This document shows positions 1 to 6,864 of a stretch of 8,649 nucleotides of DNA, piece after piece; within the stretch, counting starts at the first letter, position 1, and each line of letters starts with the position of its first letter. The notes beneath the pieces were generated by a model. It was given only the letters and a program-made list of their open reading frames with translations. It did not search any database and was not told the origin of the DNA. The DNA is from Flavobacteriaceae bacterium. GTDB lineage: Bacteria > Bacteroidota > Bacteroidia > Flavobacteriales > Flavobacteriaceae. Position numbers and translations under genes: made by a program. The DNA is taken from NCBI GenBank assembly GCA_018674025.1, contig JABHBC010000042.1, forward strand, positions 1 to 8,649, in the 5' to 3' direction.

Positions 1-1005
1 TACAACCATAACTAATCCTGCTGCAAATAATAATGCATTAGGAGTGGGTACCTTTGAGGCTAAGACTTCCATACTAAACTCATTTGCAGCAACACCTGAA
101 GCAACCCAAGCTTCATAAGATTGCCAAGCAGCAATAGGAACTCCAATAAAATTCACTAAATCGTTTCCAGCAAATGCTAGAGCAAGAGCGAATGTCCCAA
201 TTAGTATAATAATTTTATAAATATTAGTCTTAAAAAATACTATAAGAGCATATGAAAATAATGACCAAAAAACTGAACTAACCGCTATTATTGAAGTTAC
301 TTTAGTTTCTAAAAAATCTTTAATAGTAAGCCCGCCAATTAAATCAAAACTAAGTTTAGCATATGATGTTCCTTTGATACCTTTCATTAAAATAAAATAA
401 GATATAGCAGTAATTGCTATACCACCAAAAATTGCACTTACCCATGCAGCTTTATTTTCAAAATCATAAGATAAAAGTATTCTTGACACCCATTGTACTA
501 TTGCCCCAACGGAAAAGGCGACGAAGACCGAGAGCAGTATTCCAAATATAATTTGAGTTGCTTTAGAGGTATTAATGTATATAACAAGATCTGAAAAGCT
601 TCCACTATCAGCTCCTATTTTTATTAATGCCATAGCAACAGCTGCTCCTAGTAATTCAAAAACAATCGAAACTGTAGTTGAGGTTGGCATACCAATCGTG
701 TTAAAGAAATCTAATAATAAAATGTCAGTAATCATCACTGCCATAAAGATTATCATAATTTCACTAAACATGAATTCTCCAGGGTTGAAGATGCCTTTTC
801 TGGCAACTTCCATCATTCCACTAGAGAACACAGCTCCAACGGCTATTCCAATACTAGCTACTATCATTATAGTCTTAAATGATATTGCTTTAGAACCAAT
901 TGCTGAGTTTAAAAAATTAACAGCGTCGTTACTAACACCAACTACTAAATCTGCAATAGCTAAAACAGCTAAAGCAACAATCATTAATAAATAAATATTA
1001 TCCAT
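1..1005 (-). CDS. pit: Inorganic phosphate transporter, PiT family (3' end missing)
   Basis: Inner-membrane cation-coupled transporter for inorganic phosphate. The first 335 codons, read by reverse translation of the left edge, are visible; the C-terminus lies outside the window. The protein begins MDNIYLLMIVALAVLAIADL and is almost entirely hydrophobic helices. Both signature motifs of the PiT family are present: GVSNDAVNF in the first half (N26, D27) and FAGNDLVNFIGVP in the second (N281, D282). These Asn-Asp pairs mark the two inverted halves of the fold. The ATG at 1003-1005 sits in an A-rich leader 11 bp downstream of the porin stop codon, so the two genes are probably one transcript. 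Bacteroidetes PiT proteins are, from memory, often longer than E. coli PitA, but length cannot be judged here. No frameshift is seen. Family call is strong; substrate (phosphate rather than sulfate) follows from the family and the porin neighbour. Confidence 0.93.
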   Translation of the reverse strand, partial: MDNIYLLMIVALAVLAIADLVVGVSNDAVNFLNSAIGSKAISFKTIMIVASIGIAVGAVFSSGMMEVARKGIFNPGEFMFSEIMIIFMAVMITDILLLDFFNTIGMPTSTTVSIVFELLGAAVAMALIKIGADSGSFSDLVIYINTSKATQIIFGILLSVFVAFSVGAIVQWVSRILLSYDFENKAAWVSAIFGGIAITAISYFILMKGIKGTSYAKLSFDLIGGLTIKDFLETKVTSIIAVSSVFWSLFSYALIVFFKTNIYKIIILIGTFALALAFAGNDLVNFIGVPIAAWQSYEAWVASGVAANEFSMEVLASKVPTPNALLFAAGLVMVV

Positions 1006-1016
1006 TTTTTATTTTT

Positions 1017-2021
1017 TTAAAGTTTAAACTCTGCATTTAGATACACTAATGAAGAATCTGTAATATTTGAATCTTTGTAATTAAAATTTCTAGAGTTTAG
1101 AGAAAACTTAACCCCCTTAACAGCTTTATATTCAATACCCACCATGGTTAATCCGCCGTCATTTTCAAAATTCCAATTAGTATTGCTTCCATCAACTTGA
1201 TTGGAAGTAAGCTTATCGTATCTAACAAAAACCTCAAACTTTTCATTTAGCAAATAACTTCCATAGAAAGATAAGCCAGTTAAATTATGGTCTTCTGCTG
1301 CATTTTTATAGGTTTCACCATTTTGCATTTCATTGTATTCTGCTCCAAATCTAAATTTGTCTGATTTATATCCTGCAAAAACCCCAATATTATTAATAGC
1401 TTTAGAATCGACTACTGCATGGGTATCATAATAAAACTTTGTTGTTATATTTTTATTTAATTTATATATTAAACTTGTTCCAAATCTTTGATTACCATCT
1501 TCATCTTGAACATTTTTATATCCTTCACCATTAACAATAAATACATTTGAAGTTAATTTGTCAGAAAGTTTTATTTCTGCATTAACTCCTAAATCTGCAC
1601 TACTTCCAAATTTATATTCGTCTTGTAGAGTCTTGTAGAGATATCTATATCCCCATATTTTTTCTTGATCCTTAAACATTTTACCACCAATCATCCCCAT
1701 GCTTAATTTAAAGTTTGAATTTACTTTCCAATCTAATTGAGCAATTTTTAAAAAAGCAGTATGAGAACTTCCTGCACTATTTTTTCCTATATCGTAAGTA
1801 ATTTTTGCAGAAAAAGCATCATTGAATGTATATTTGTAACCCAAATACACTCTAGCTATTTCAAAAGCACTTACTTGTGTAGTATTTTCTGTAAAGTCAT
1901 AATGATAATTCCAAAACGCAGTAAAATGAGGTTCTCCGTTTGGTGAACTATCTTTTTCTTGGCTGATTGAAAGTATTGGTAATGTTAATAAAAACACTAA
2001 TAGAGATAATTTATTTTTCAT
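1017..2021 (-). CDS. Outer-membrane porin, phosphate-selective porin O/P-like
   Basis: Predicted beta-barrel porin of 334 residues. From the chosen ATG (2019-2021) the protein starts MKNKLSLLVFLLTLPILSIS, a clear signal peptide with cleavage near ISQ/EK, followed by alternating polar/aromatic stretches typical of barrel strands (for example FWNYHYDF, ARVYLGYKYTF) and a C-terminal strand ending VYLNAEFKL. The LYKTLQDEY...FGSSADLG segment is, from memory, a conserved stretch of Bacteroidetes porins annotated as porin O/P. An in-frame TTG eight codons upstream (2043-2045) is rejected as start because it would spoil the signal peptide and lies inside the putative -7 promoter element. The gene is first in an operon with the PiT transporter, so phosphate is the likely cargo; this is inferred from context and from a Pho-box-like repeat upstream, not from specific residues. 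A sugar- or general-anion porin cannot be excluded. Confidence 0.85.
   Translation of the reverse strand: MKNKLSLLVFLLTLPILSISQEKDSSPNGEPHFTAFWNYHYDFTENTTQVSAFEIARVYLGYKYTFNDAFSAKITYDIGKNSAGSSHTAFLKIAQLDWKVNSNFKLSMGMIGGKMFKDQEKIWGYRYLYKTLQDEYKFGSSADLGVNAEIKLSDKLTSNVFIVNGEGYKNVQDEDGNQRFGTSLIYKLNKNITTKFYYDTHAVVDSKAINNIGVFAGYKSDKFRFGAEYNEMQNGETYKNAAEDHNLTGLSFYGSYLLNEKFEVFVRYDKLTSNQVDGSNTNWNFENDGGLTMVGIEYKAVKGVKFSLNSRNFNYKDSNITDSSLVYLNAEFKL
1621..1640. repeat. 10-bp perfect tandem duplication inside the porin gene
   Basis: TCTTGTAGAG occurs twice head to tail. Although 10 bp is not a multiple of three, the reading frame stays open and both copies are translated, giving LYKTLQD in the porin. The encoded segment resembles the conserved family sequence, so the repeat is more likely an accident of codon choice than a recent duplication. 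Confidence 0.6.
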
Positions 2022-2042
2022 TTTAATTAGTTTAATATATTG

Positions 2043-2070
2043 CAAATATCAAGCAATAACCAAAGCCCAA
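2043..2070 (-). promoter_or_regulatory. Putative Bacteroidetes-type promoter of the porin-PiT operon
   Basis: Read on the minus strand, TTG (2068-2070) is followed by a 17-base spacer (2051-2067) and GATATTTG (2043-2050). The known Bacteroidetes housekeeping consensus is TTG - about 17 to 23 bases - TAnnTTTG; the -7 element here differs only in its first base. Transcription would start near 2037, giving a leader of about 16 bases before the porin ATG, which supports the ATG over the upstream TTG start. The imperfect -7 element would suit a promoter that needs an activator bound at the adjacent repeat. Confidence 0.55.
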
Positions 2071-2090
2071 TGTTAAGCTAATGTTAAGTA
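2069..2090 (-). promoter_or_regulatory. Pho-box-like direct repeat (TTAACA-N5-TTAACA)
   Basis: On the plus strand AATGTTAAG occurs twice (2069-2077 and 2080-2088) with an 11-bp period. Read toward the porin it is CTTAACATT twice, i.e. TTAACA-N5-TTAACA. The 11-bp period with two or more 6-7-bp direct repeats is the known layout of PhoB boxes (E. coli CTGTCAT-type) and PhoP boxes (B. subtilis TTAACA-type). It abuts and overlaps the TTG of the putative porin promoter, covering roughly -32 to -53 from the inferred start site, the usual place for PhoB/PhoP activation. The genes driven are a porin and a phosphate transporter. Direct repeat and spacing are seen; the regulator is inferred. Confidence 0.6.
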
Positions 2091-2137
2091 TATTATTCTT
2101 ACTGTTTTTTAATTATCTTGCCAATAAATATTTTTAA

Positions 2138-3466
2138 ATGGACTGGGAACAATTACTCTCCTTAAAACGCCAAGGAGATCAAACAAAGCGAATTAGAAAA
2201 GAACAAGACGAAAATAGACTTGGCTTTGAAGTAGATTATGATAGAATTATTTTTTCCTCTGAATTTAGAAGCCTTCAAGATAAAACTCAGGTGATTCCTC
2301 TCTCAGATAGTGATTTTGTTCACACTAGATTAACCCACAGTTTAGAAGTAAGTGTTGTAGGAAGATCATTAGGCAGAAAAGTAGGTTCTAAAATATTACT
2401 AAAATACCCCCACCTTAAAGAAACACATGGGTATCAATCGAATGATTTTGGAGCTATTGTTGCATCCGCTTCATTAGCTCATGATATTGGTAACCCTCCA
2501 TTTGGACATAGTGGTGAAAAATCTATAGGCCAATATTTTAAAAAAGGAAATGGAACAAAATACACTACAGAGTTAACTAAAAAAGAATATCAAGATTTGT
2601 GTGATTACGAAGGTAACGCAAATGGTTTTAAGATACTTACTCAATCAAGAGTTGGAAGAGAAGGTGGGCTTAGATTAAGTTATGCAACATTAGGAGCATT
2701 TGTTAAATATCCAAAAGAATCCTTACCGATTAGACCAACAAATAATGTAAGTGATAAAAAATTTGGAGTTTTTCAAAGTGAAGTTTCTGTATTTAATGAT
2801 GTTTTTAATGAACTTGGATTAATTGATAATGATAGTAAGTTTAGACATCCACTAGCTTTTTTAGTAGAAGCAGCGGATGATATATGTTATACAATAATTG
2901 ATTTCGAAGACGGCATTAACCTGGGGCTCATTGAAGAGGAATTTGCTCTTGAGTATTTAATAAACTTAGTTAGAGATAGTATTAATATTGATAAATATAA
3001 TTCACTTACCAATAAACAGGATCGTGTAAGTTATTTAAGAGCATTAGCGATAAATACCTTAATAAACGAAGTAGTAGAAATTTTCATTACTAATGAAGAA
3101 GAAATTTTAAAAGGAAATTTTAAATCTTCATTACTTGACAAGAGTAAATTCTCAGCTCAAATTAATGACATTATTAAATTAAGTGTTAGCAACATTTATC
3201 AATCAAAAGAAGTAATTGAAAAAGAAATTTCGGGATATAATATTATTAATAAACTTCTTGACACGTTTATTATATCTCTTAATAATTATGAAGAAGGAAC
3301 CGAGAGTAGTTATGATAAATTAATATTACATCTATTACCAAATCATATTAATTTAAAAGGATCTAATTTGTATGATAGGTTAATTGGAGTATGTCATTTT
3401 ATATCTTCCATGTCAGATTCTCAGGCTGTGACAATGTATAAAAAAATTACTGGGCACCAGTTTTAA
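2138..3466 (+). CDS. dgt: Deoxyguanosinetriphosphate triphosphohydrolase (dGTPase), HD superfamily
   Basis: Cytoplasmic enzyme that hydrolyses dGTP to deoxyguanosine and tripolyphosphate, tuning the dNTP pool. The protein has 442 residues and starts MDWEQLLSLKRQGD at an ATG preceded by an A/T-rich leader, without a Shine-Dalgarno site. The HD metal site is visible: H67 in RLTHSLEV, H115-D116 in SLAHDIGNPPFGHSGE, and a distal aspartate in EAADDICY (D247 or D248). The FRSLQDKTQV segment (residues 43-52) and LRLSYATLGAFVKYPKES further on are typical of the long dGTPase subfamily rather than of generic HD hydrolases. It is transcribed divergently from the porin operon and converges on dxs, with which it shares its last bases. 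I see no obvious consensus promoter upstream. Other dNTPs may be substrates, as some family members are broad. Confidence 0.95.
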   Translation: MDWEQLLSLKRQGDQTKRIRKEQDENRLGFEVDYDRIIFSSEFRSLQDKTQVIPLSDSDFVHTRLTHSLEVSVVGRSLGRKVGSKILLKYPHLKETHGYQSNDFGAIVASASLAHDIGNPPFGHSGEKSIGQYFKKGNGTKYTTELTKKEYQDLCDYEGNANGFKILTQSRVGREGGLRLSYATLGAFVKYPKESLPIRPTNNVSDKKFGVFQSEVSVFNDVFNELGLIDNDSKFRHPLAFLVEAADDICYTIIDFEDGINLGLIEEEFALEYLINLVRDSINIDKYNSLTNKQDRVSYLRALAINTLINEVVEIFITNEEEILKGNFKSSLLDKSKFSAQINDIIKLSVSNIYQSKEVIEKEISGYNIINKLLDTFIISLNNYEEGTESSYDKLILHLLPNHINLKGSNLYDRLIGVCHFISSMSDSQAVTMYKKITGHQF

Positions 3467-5211
3467 AAATCCCTGATAGTTTTTTCTAGGCTAGTTTTAT
3501 CAAGACCTACTGATTCTTTTAATTTTTTAGTATCTCCATGTTTGACAAAAACATCAGGTAATCCTATAACTTTGACTTTATTTGAATAATTATTTTCAGA
3601 TATAAATTCTAATATAGAACTACCAAACCCTCCAGCTTTCACTCCATCTTCTATTGTGATTATCTTATCACCCCTTTGACATACTTTATGTAATATTTTG
3701 ATATCAATTGGTTTAATAAACCTCATATCATACAAACTAAGGTCGAGTTTATTAGAAATGTCTATGACTTCATTTATAACTGTCCCAACACATAATATAC
3801 TTAATAATTTACCACTTCTAATTTCTTCACCTTGTCCAATTTTCACTTCTTTATACTTCTTTTTCCAATCTAGGATCAGACCTCTTCCTCTTGGGTATCT
3901 AATCGCTATTGGACCTCTATTTTTAAGTTGTGAGGTATATAAAATATTTCTGAGTTCTATTTCATTTCTCGGAGCAGAAATTATTAAGTTAGGAATGCAT
4001 CTTAAATAAGAAATGTCAAATACTCCATGATGAGTAGCACCATCATTTCCAACTAAACCAGCTCTATCTATACAGAATATTACAGGAAGTTTTTGTATTG
4101 CCACATCATGAATAATTTGATCATAAGCTCTTTGTAAAAAAGTCGAATAGATTACACAAAAAGGAATTAATCCTTGAGTGGCAAGTCCTGCCGCTAATGT
4201 TACAGCATGCTGTTCAGCGATACCAACATCAAATGCTCTTTCTGGAAACTCTTTGATCATATACTTTAAAGAACTTCCAGTTGGCATTGCAGGAGTTATT
4301 CCAATAATTTTTTTATTTTTTTTTGCTAAATCTAAAACTGTTAATCCAAAAACATCTTGGAATTTTGGAGGTAGTTGATCATTTTCATTTTTATGAACTA
4401 TTCCAGTTTTATTGTCAAACTTTCCAGGCGCATGATATTTAATTTGATCTTCTTCAGCTAGTTTTAAACCTTTTCCTTTCTTAGTGATTATATGTACTAA
4501 TTTTGGTCCCTTAATTTTCTTAGCTTTATCAAAAACAGTTAATAATGAAGATATATCATGGCCATCAACGGGTCCTAAATACTCAAAGTTTAATAACTCA
4601 AAAATGTTATCTGTTTTGTTCCCATTGACTTTTACTGAACTAAGGTAATTTTTCAAGGCACCCACACTTGGGTCTATTCCAATCGTATTGTCATTTAAAA
4701 CAACTGTGATATTAGAATCAGTAACTCCTGCATGATTTAAAGCTTCAAATGCCATTCCACTTGCAATTGATGCATCACCTATCACTGCTATGTGTTGTCT
4801 TTTTAGCTCATTTTTTATTTTTGAAGCAATACTCATTCCAAGAACAGCTGAAATTGATGTAGAAGAGTGACCTACACCAAAGCTATCAAATTCACTTTCA
4901 TTTAATTCTGGAAAACCACTAATCCCACCAAACTCTCTGTTAGTGTGAAAAATATTTTTTCGTCCAGTTAATATTTTATGACCATATGCTTGATGACCAA
5001 CATCCCAAACTAATTGATCATAAGGAGTATTAAATATATAGTGAAGTGCAATTGTTAATTCAACAGTTCCTAAACTAGCACCTAGATGACCTTCTTTAAT
5101 TGACACAATATCAATTATAAATTTTCTAAGGTCTTTAGCGAGTTCAGTTAAGTCTTTTTCAGAAATGTTTTTTAAATCCGTAACCCCATTTACTCTGTCT
5201 AAAAATTTCAA
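3463..5211 (-). CDS. dxs: 1-deoxy-D-xylulose-5-phosphate synthase
   Basis: Thiamine-diphosphate enzyme joining pyruvate and glyceraldehyde 3-phosphate to form DXP, the entry step of the MEP isoprenoid pathway and a source of thiamine and pyridoxal precursors. The 582-residue product keeps the catalytic set: H42 (GHLGASLG), E333 (IAEQHAVT), R361 (LQRAYDQ), D390 (GNDGATHHG) and R441 (RYPRG), which line up with E. coli H49, E370, R398, D427 and R478. The cofactor metal motif reads GDAS (145-148) ... NDN (173-175) instead of GDG...N. Between H42 and E333 it is about 30 residues shorter than E. coli Dxs, so the linker between domains I and II is trimmed; both traits are, from memory, usual in Bacteroidetes. 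The start is TTG: an in-frame TAA lies a few codons upstream and no ATG occurs before residue 126. The stop overlaps the dgt stop by 4 bp, tail to tail. Confidence 0.95.
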   Translation of the reverse strand: MKFLDRVNGVTDLKNISEKDLTELAKDLRKFIIDIVSIKEGHLGASLGTVELTIALHYIFNTPYDQLVWDVGHQAYGHKILTGRKNIFHTNREFGGISGFPELNESEFDSFGVGHSSTSISAVLGMSIASKIKNELKRQHIAVIGDASIASGMAFEALNHAGVTDSNITVVLNDNTIGIDPSVGALKNYLSSVKVNGNKTDNIFELLNFEYLGPVDGHDISSLLTVFDKAKKIKGPKLVHIITKKGKGLKLAEEDQIKYHAPGKFDNKTGIVHKNENDQLPPKFQDVFGLTVLDLAKKNKKIIGITPAMPTGSSLKYMIKEFPERAFDVGIAEQHAVTLAAGLATQGLIPFCVIYSTFLQRAYDQIIHDVAIQKLPVIFCIDRAGLVGNDGATHHGVFDISYLRCIPNLIISAPRNEIELRNILYTSQLKNRGPIAIRYPRGRGLILDWKKKYKEVKIGQGEEIRSGKLLSILCVGTVINEVIDISNKLDLSLYDMRFIKPIDIKILHKVCQRGDKIITIEDGVKAGGFGSSILEFISENNYSNKVKVIGLPDVFVKHGDTKKLKESVGLDKTSLEKTIRDF

Positions 5212-5217
5212 AATTAA

Positions 5218-5223
5218 CCTTTT
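5218..5223 (-). promoter_or_regulatory. Possible ribosome binding site before the TTG start of dxs
   Basis: On the minus strand AAAAGG ends six bases before the TTG codon at 5209-5211. Bacteroidetes genes usually lack such sites, and none of the other leaders in the window has one, so a purine-rich AGG here may compensate for the weak start codon. It supports, but does not prove, initiation at TTG. Confidence 0.4.
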
Positions 5224-5242
5224 AAATTAAAAAATAAATTTA

Positions 5243-5276
5243 TGAAATTAATTTTCAAAACGGAGGTATAATTTCA
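5243..5276. repeat. 8-bp perfect inverted repeat in the dxs / monooxygenase divergent gap
   Basis: TGAAATTA (5243-5250) is mirrored exactly by TAATTTCA (5269-5276), separated by 18 bases. A third copy, TAATTTCA, lies at 5310-5317, and the two plus-strand copies share a further A-rich tail ending ACC (period 41 bp). The AT-rich arms and long loop argue against a terminator. It could be a dyad operator for a regulator of either divergent gene, or low-complexity chance. Confidence 0.4.
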
Positions 5277-5286
5277 AAAAACCAAT

Positions 5287-5318
5287 TTGTAATTCGTTGT
5301 TAATATCCTTAATTTCAC
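5287..5318 (+). promoter_or_regulatory. Promoter-like motif upstream of the monooxygenase (shared with the peptidase gene)
   Basis: TTG (5287-5289) is followed after 20 bases by TAATTTCA (5310-5317), within the longer block ATATCCTTAATTTCAC (5303-5318). Fifteen of these 16 bases recur at 6823-6838 upstream of the peptidase gene, with a TTG at the identical distance. TAATTTCA resembles the Bacteroidetes -7 element TAnnTTTG only in part. The block ends 47 bases before the monooxygenase ATG, so a transcript starting just after it would have a leader of about 40 bases. Confidence 0.45.
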
Positions 5319-5365
5319 AGACCTTAAAGCGAGTTTTAATAATTATGAAGAATAAATTTTAGTAT

Positions 5366-6805
5366 ATGGATTTTGATATTGTAATTATAGGAGCAGGGTT
5401 ATCTGGAATAGGTGCTGCCTGCCATTTGGAAAGAAAAAATCCAGAAAAAAAATATAAAATTTTAGAGGCTAGAGAAGAAATTGGTGGAACATGGAGTCTA
5501 TTTAAATACCCAGGTATTCGCTCTGATTCAGATATGTATACTTTTGGTTATTCATTCAAAACTTGGGACGATGATAAATCTTTTGCTGATGCTCCATCTA
5601 TTCTAAAGTATTTAAATGAAGCAACAGAGGAGTATAATGTTAAAGATCATATTAGCTTTAACCAGAAGGTAACACATTACAATTTTGATACTAAGCAAAA
5701 AGTTTGGACGATTACCGCTGTAAACCCAACCACTCAAGAAAAAACTTTATATACAGCTCAATTCATATTTATAGCTAGCGGTTATTATAATTATGATAAT
5801 GGTTACACACCTAAATATAACGGTGTAGAAAATTTTAAAGGTCAATTTTTACATCCTCAAAAATGGAATAATGATTTAGACTATAAAAATAAAAAAGTTG
5901 TAGTAATTGGAAGCGGAGCCACAGCCGTGACTATCGTTCCTACAATTGCAGATGATGTCGAAAAAATCACAATGCTACAAAGATCACCTACATATATTGC
6001 AGCTTTACCAAATAAAGATAAAATTGCAAAAATTATAAAAAGATTTCTTCCTAAGAAAATTGCACACATCATTGTTAGGGGAAAAAATATATTAACAGGA
6101 ATCTTTTTTTATAATTTATGCAGAAAGTATCCTAAAACAATGAAAAGATATGTTCTAAAAGGAATTAAAAAGGAATTAGGAGATTTTCCATTAGAACCCC
6201 ACTTTTCACCAAATTATAAACCTTGGGACCAAAGATTTTGTTTAGTACCTGATGGTGATTTTTTTAAAGCAATTAAAAAAGGAAAAGCATTTGTTGAAAC
6301 AGATATTATAGATACGTTTAAGGAAAATGGGATTTTACTAAAATCTGGGAAATTTTTAGAAGCAGAGATTATTATAAGTGCTACAGGATTAAAACTACTT
6401 CCTTTTGGTGGCGTAAAAATATCATTGGATAATTCACCTTTTGATATAACAAAACAATTTATTTATAAAGGATTAATGTTAAGCGAATTACCAAACTTCT
6501 TTGTTTTTGCAGGATATACAAATGCCTCATGGACTTTAAAAAGTGATTTAACTAGTGAGTATATTTCTAGAATGTTAAAATATTTAGATAAACACAATTG
6601 CAGTTCAGTTATGGCTAAAGTTATTGAAGAAAATTTGGGAGAATTACCTTTAATTAATTTAGATTCTGGGTATATCCATAGAGCGAAACATATATTACCA
6701 AAACAAGGAGATCAGTTTCCTTGGAGGTTATATCAAAATTATATTTTAGATTATAAAGTCTTACGATTAAATAAGATAAAAGATAAAAGGCTAATATTCA
6801 ATTAA
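5366..6805 (+). CDS. EthA-like flavin-containing / Baeyer-Villiger monooxygenase
   Basis: FAD- and NADPH-dependent monooxygenase, 479 residues, that would insert one oxygen atom into ketones or oxidise sulfur or nitrogen compounds. Visible elements: FAD Rossmann motif GAGLSG (9-14) with E34 at the end of the second strand; GGTWSLFKYPGIRSDSDMY (40-58); the Baeyer-Villiger fingerprint FKGQFLHPQKW (157-167, FxGxxxHxxxW); the NADPH Rossmann motif GSGATA (182-187); GYTNASW (383-389) and PKQGDQFPWRLYQNY (445-459). These last segments and the YPGIRSDSDMY stretch closely recall mycobacterial EthA, the activator of ethionamide, which has a similar length (489). The ATG is followed at once by the hydrophobic first strand of the FAD fold, so the start is sound. 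No partner gene for a degradation pathway is adjacent, so the substrate is unknown. Base composition matches the neighbours, giving no sign of recent transfer. Cytoplasmic or peripherally membrane bound. Confidence 0.92.
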   Translation: MDFDIVIIGAGLSGIGAACHLERKNPEKKYKILEAREEIGGTWSLFKYPGIRSDSDMYTFGYSFKTWDDDKSFADAPSILKYLNEATEEYNVKDHISFNQKVTHYNFDTKQKVWTITAVNPTTQEKTLYTAQFIFIASGYYNYDNGYTPKYNGVENFKGQFLHPQKWNNDLDYKNKKVVVIGSGATAVTIVPTIADDVEKITMLQRSPTYIAALPNKDKIAKIIKRFLPKKIAHIIVRGKNILTGIFFYNLCRKYPKTMKRYVLKGIKKELGDFPLEPHFSPNYKPWDQRFCLVPDGDFFKAIKKGKAFVETDIIDTFKENGILLKSGKFLEAEIIISATGLKLLPFGGVKISLDNSPFDITKQFIYKGLMLSELPNFFVFAGYTNASWTLKSDLTSEYISRMLKYLDKHNCSSVMAKVIEENLGELPLINLDSGYIHRAKHILPKQGDQFPWRLYQNYILDYKVLRLNKIKDKRLIFN

Positions 6806-6806
6806 G

Positions 6807-6838
6807 TTGCAAAGACTTATTTATATCCTTATTTTCAC
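6807..6838 (+). promoter_or_regulatory. Promoter-like motif upstream of the M36 peptidase (shared with the monooxygenase gene)
   Basis: TTG (6807-6809), 20 bases, then TATTTTCA (6830-6837), inside ATATCCTTATTTTCAC (6823-6838). This matches the block before the monooxygenase at 15 of 16 positions and has the same TTG spacing. It lies in the 59-bp gap after the monooxygenase stop codon, 26 bases before the peptidase ATG. A promoter here would mean the peptidase is transcribed on its own rather than only by read-through. Confidence 0.45.
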
Positions 6839-6864
6839 GTTCATTATATCCAAATCTTATTAAT

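Noticed and set aside
575..994. A 139-codon plus-strand open frame
   Set aside because: It is the antisense shadow of the PiT gene, which shows both family signatures in the minus frame; the plus-strand product is low complexity (I, T, A rich) and matches no family I know.
2022..2045. Longer porin form starting at TTG 2043-2045
   Set aside because: It adds eight residues before a complete signal peptide and would start within the putative -7 promoter element.
3698..4378. Two plus-strand open frames of 103 and 66 codons within dxs
   Set aside because: Both lie antisense to conserved catalytic regions of Dxs and have no recognisable product.
5262..5272. GGAGG followed by TATAAT, looking like a Shine-Dalgarno site or a sigma-70 -10 box
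   Set aside because: No start codon follows the GGAGG at a useful distance, no matching -35 lies upstream, and Bacteroidetes do not normally use either signal.
5345..5362. Five-codon upstream frame (MKNKF, stop) before the monooxygenase
   Set aside because: Very short, AT-rich and without any sign of attenuator structure; most likely chance.
5881..6072. A 63-codon minus-strand open frame inside the monooxygenase gene
   Set aside because: Lies wholly over the NADPH-binding part of a convincing plus-strand gene; a shadow frame.
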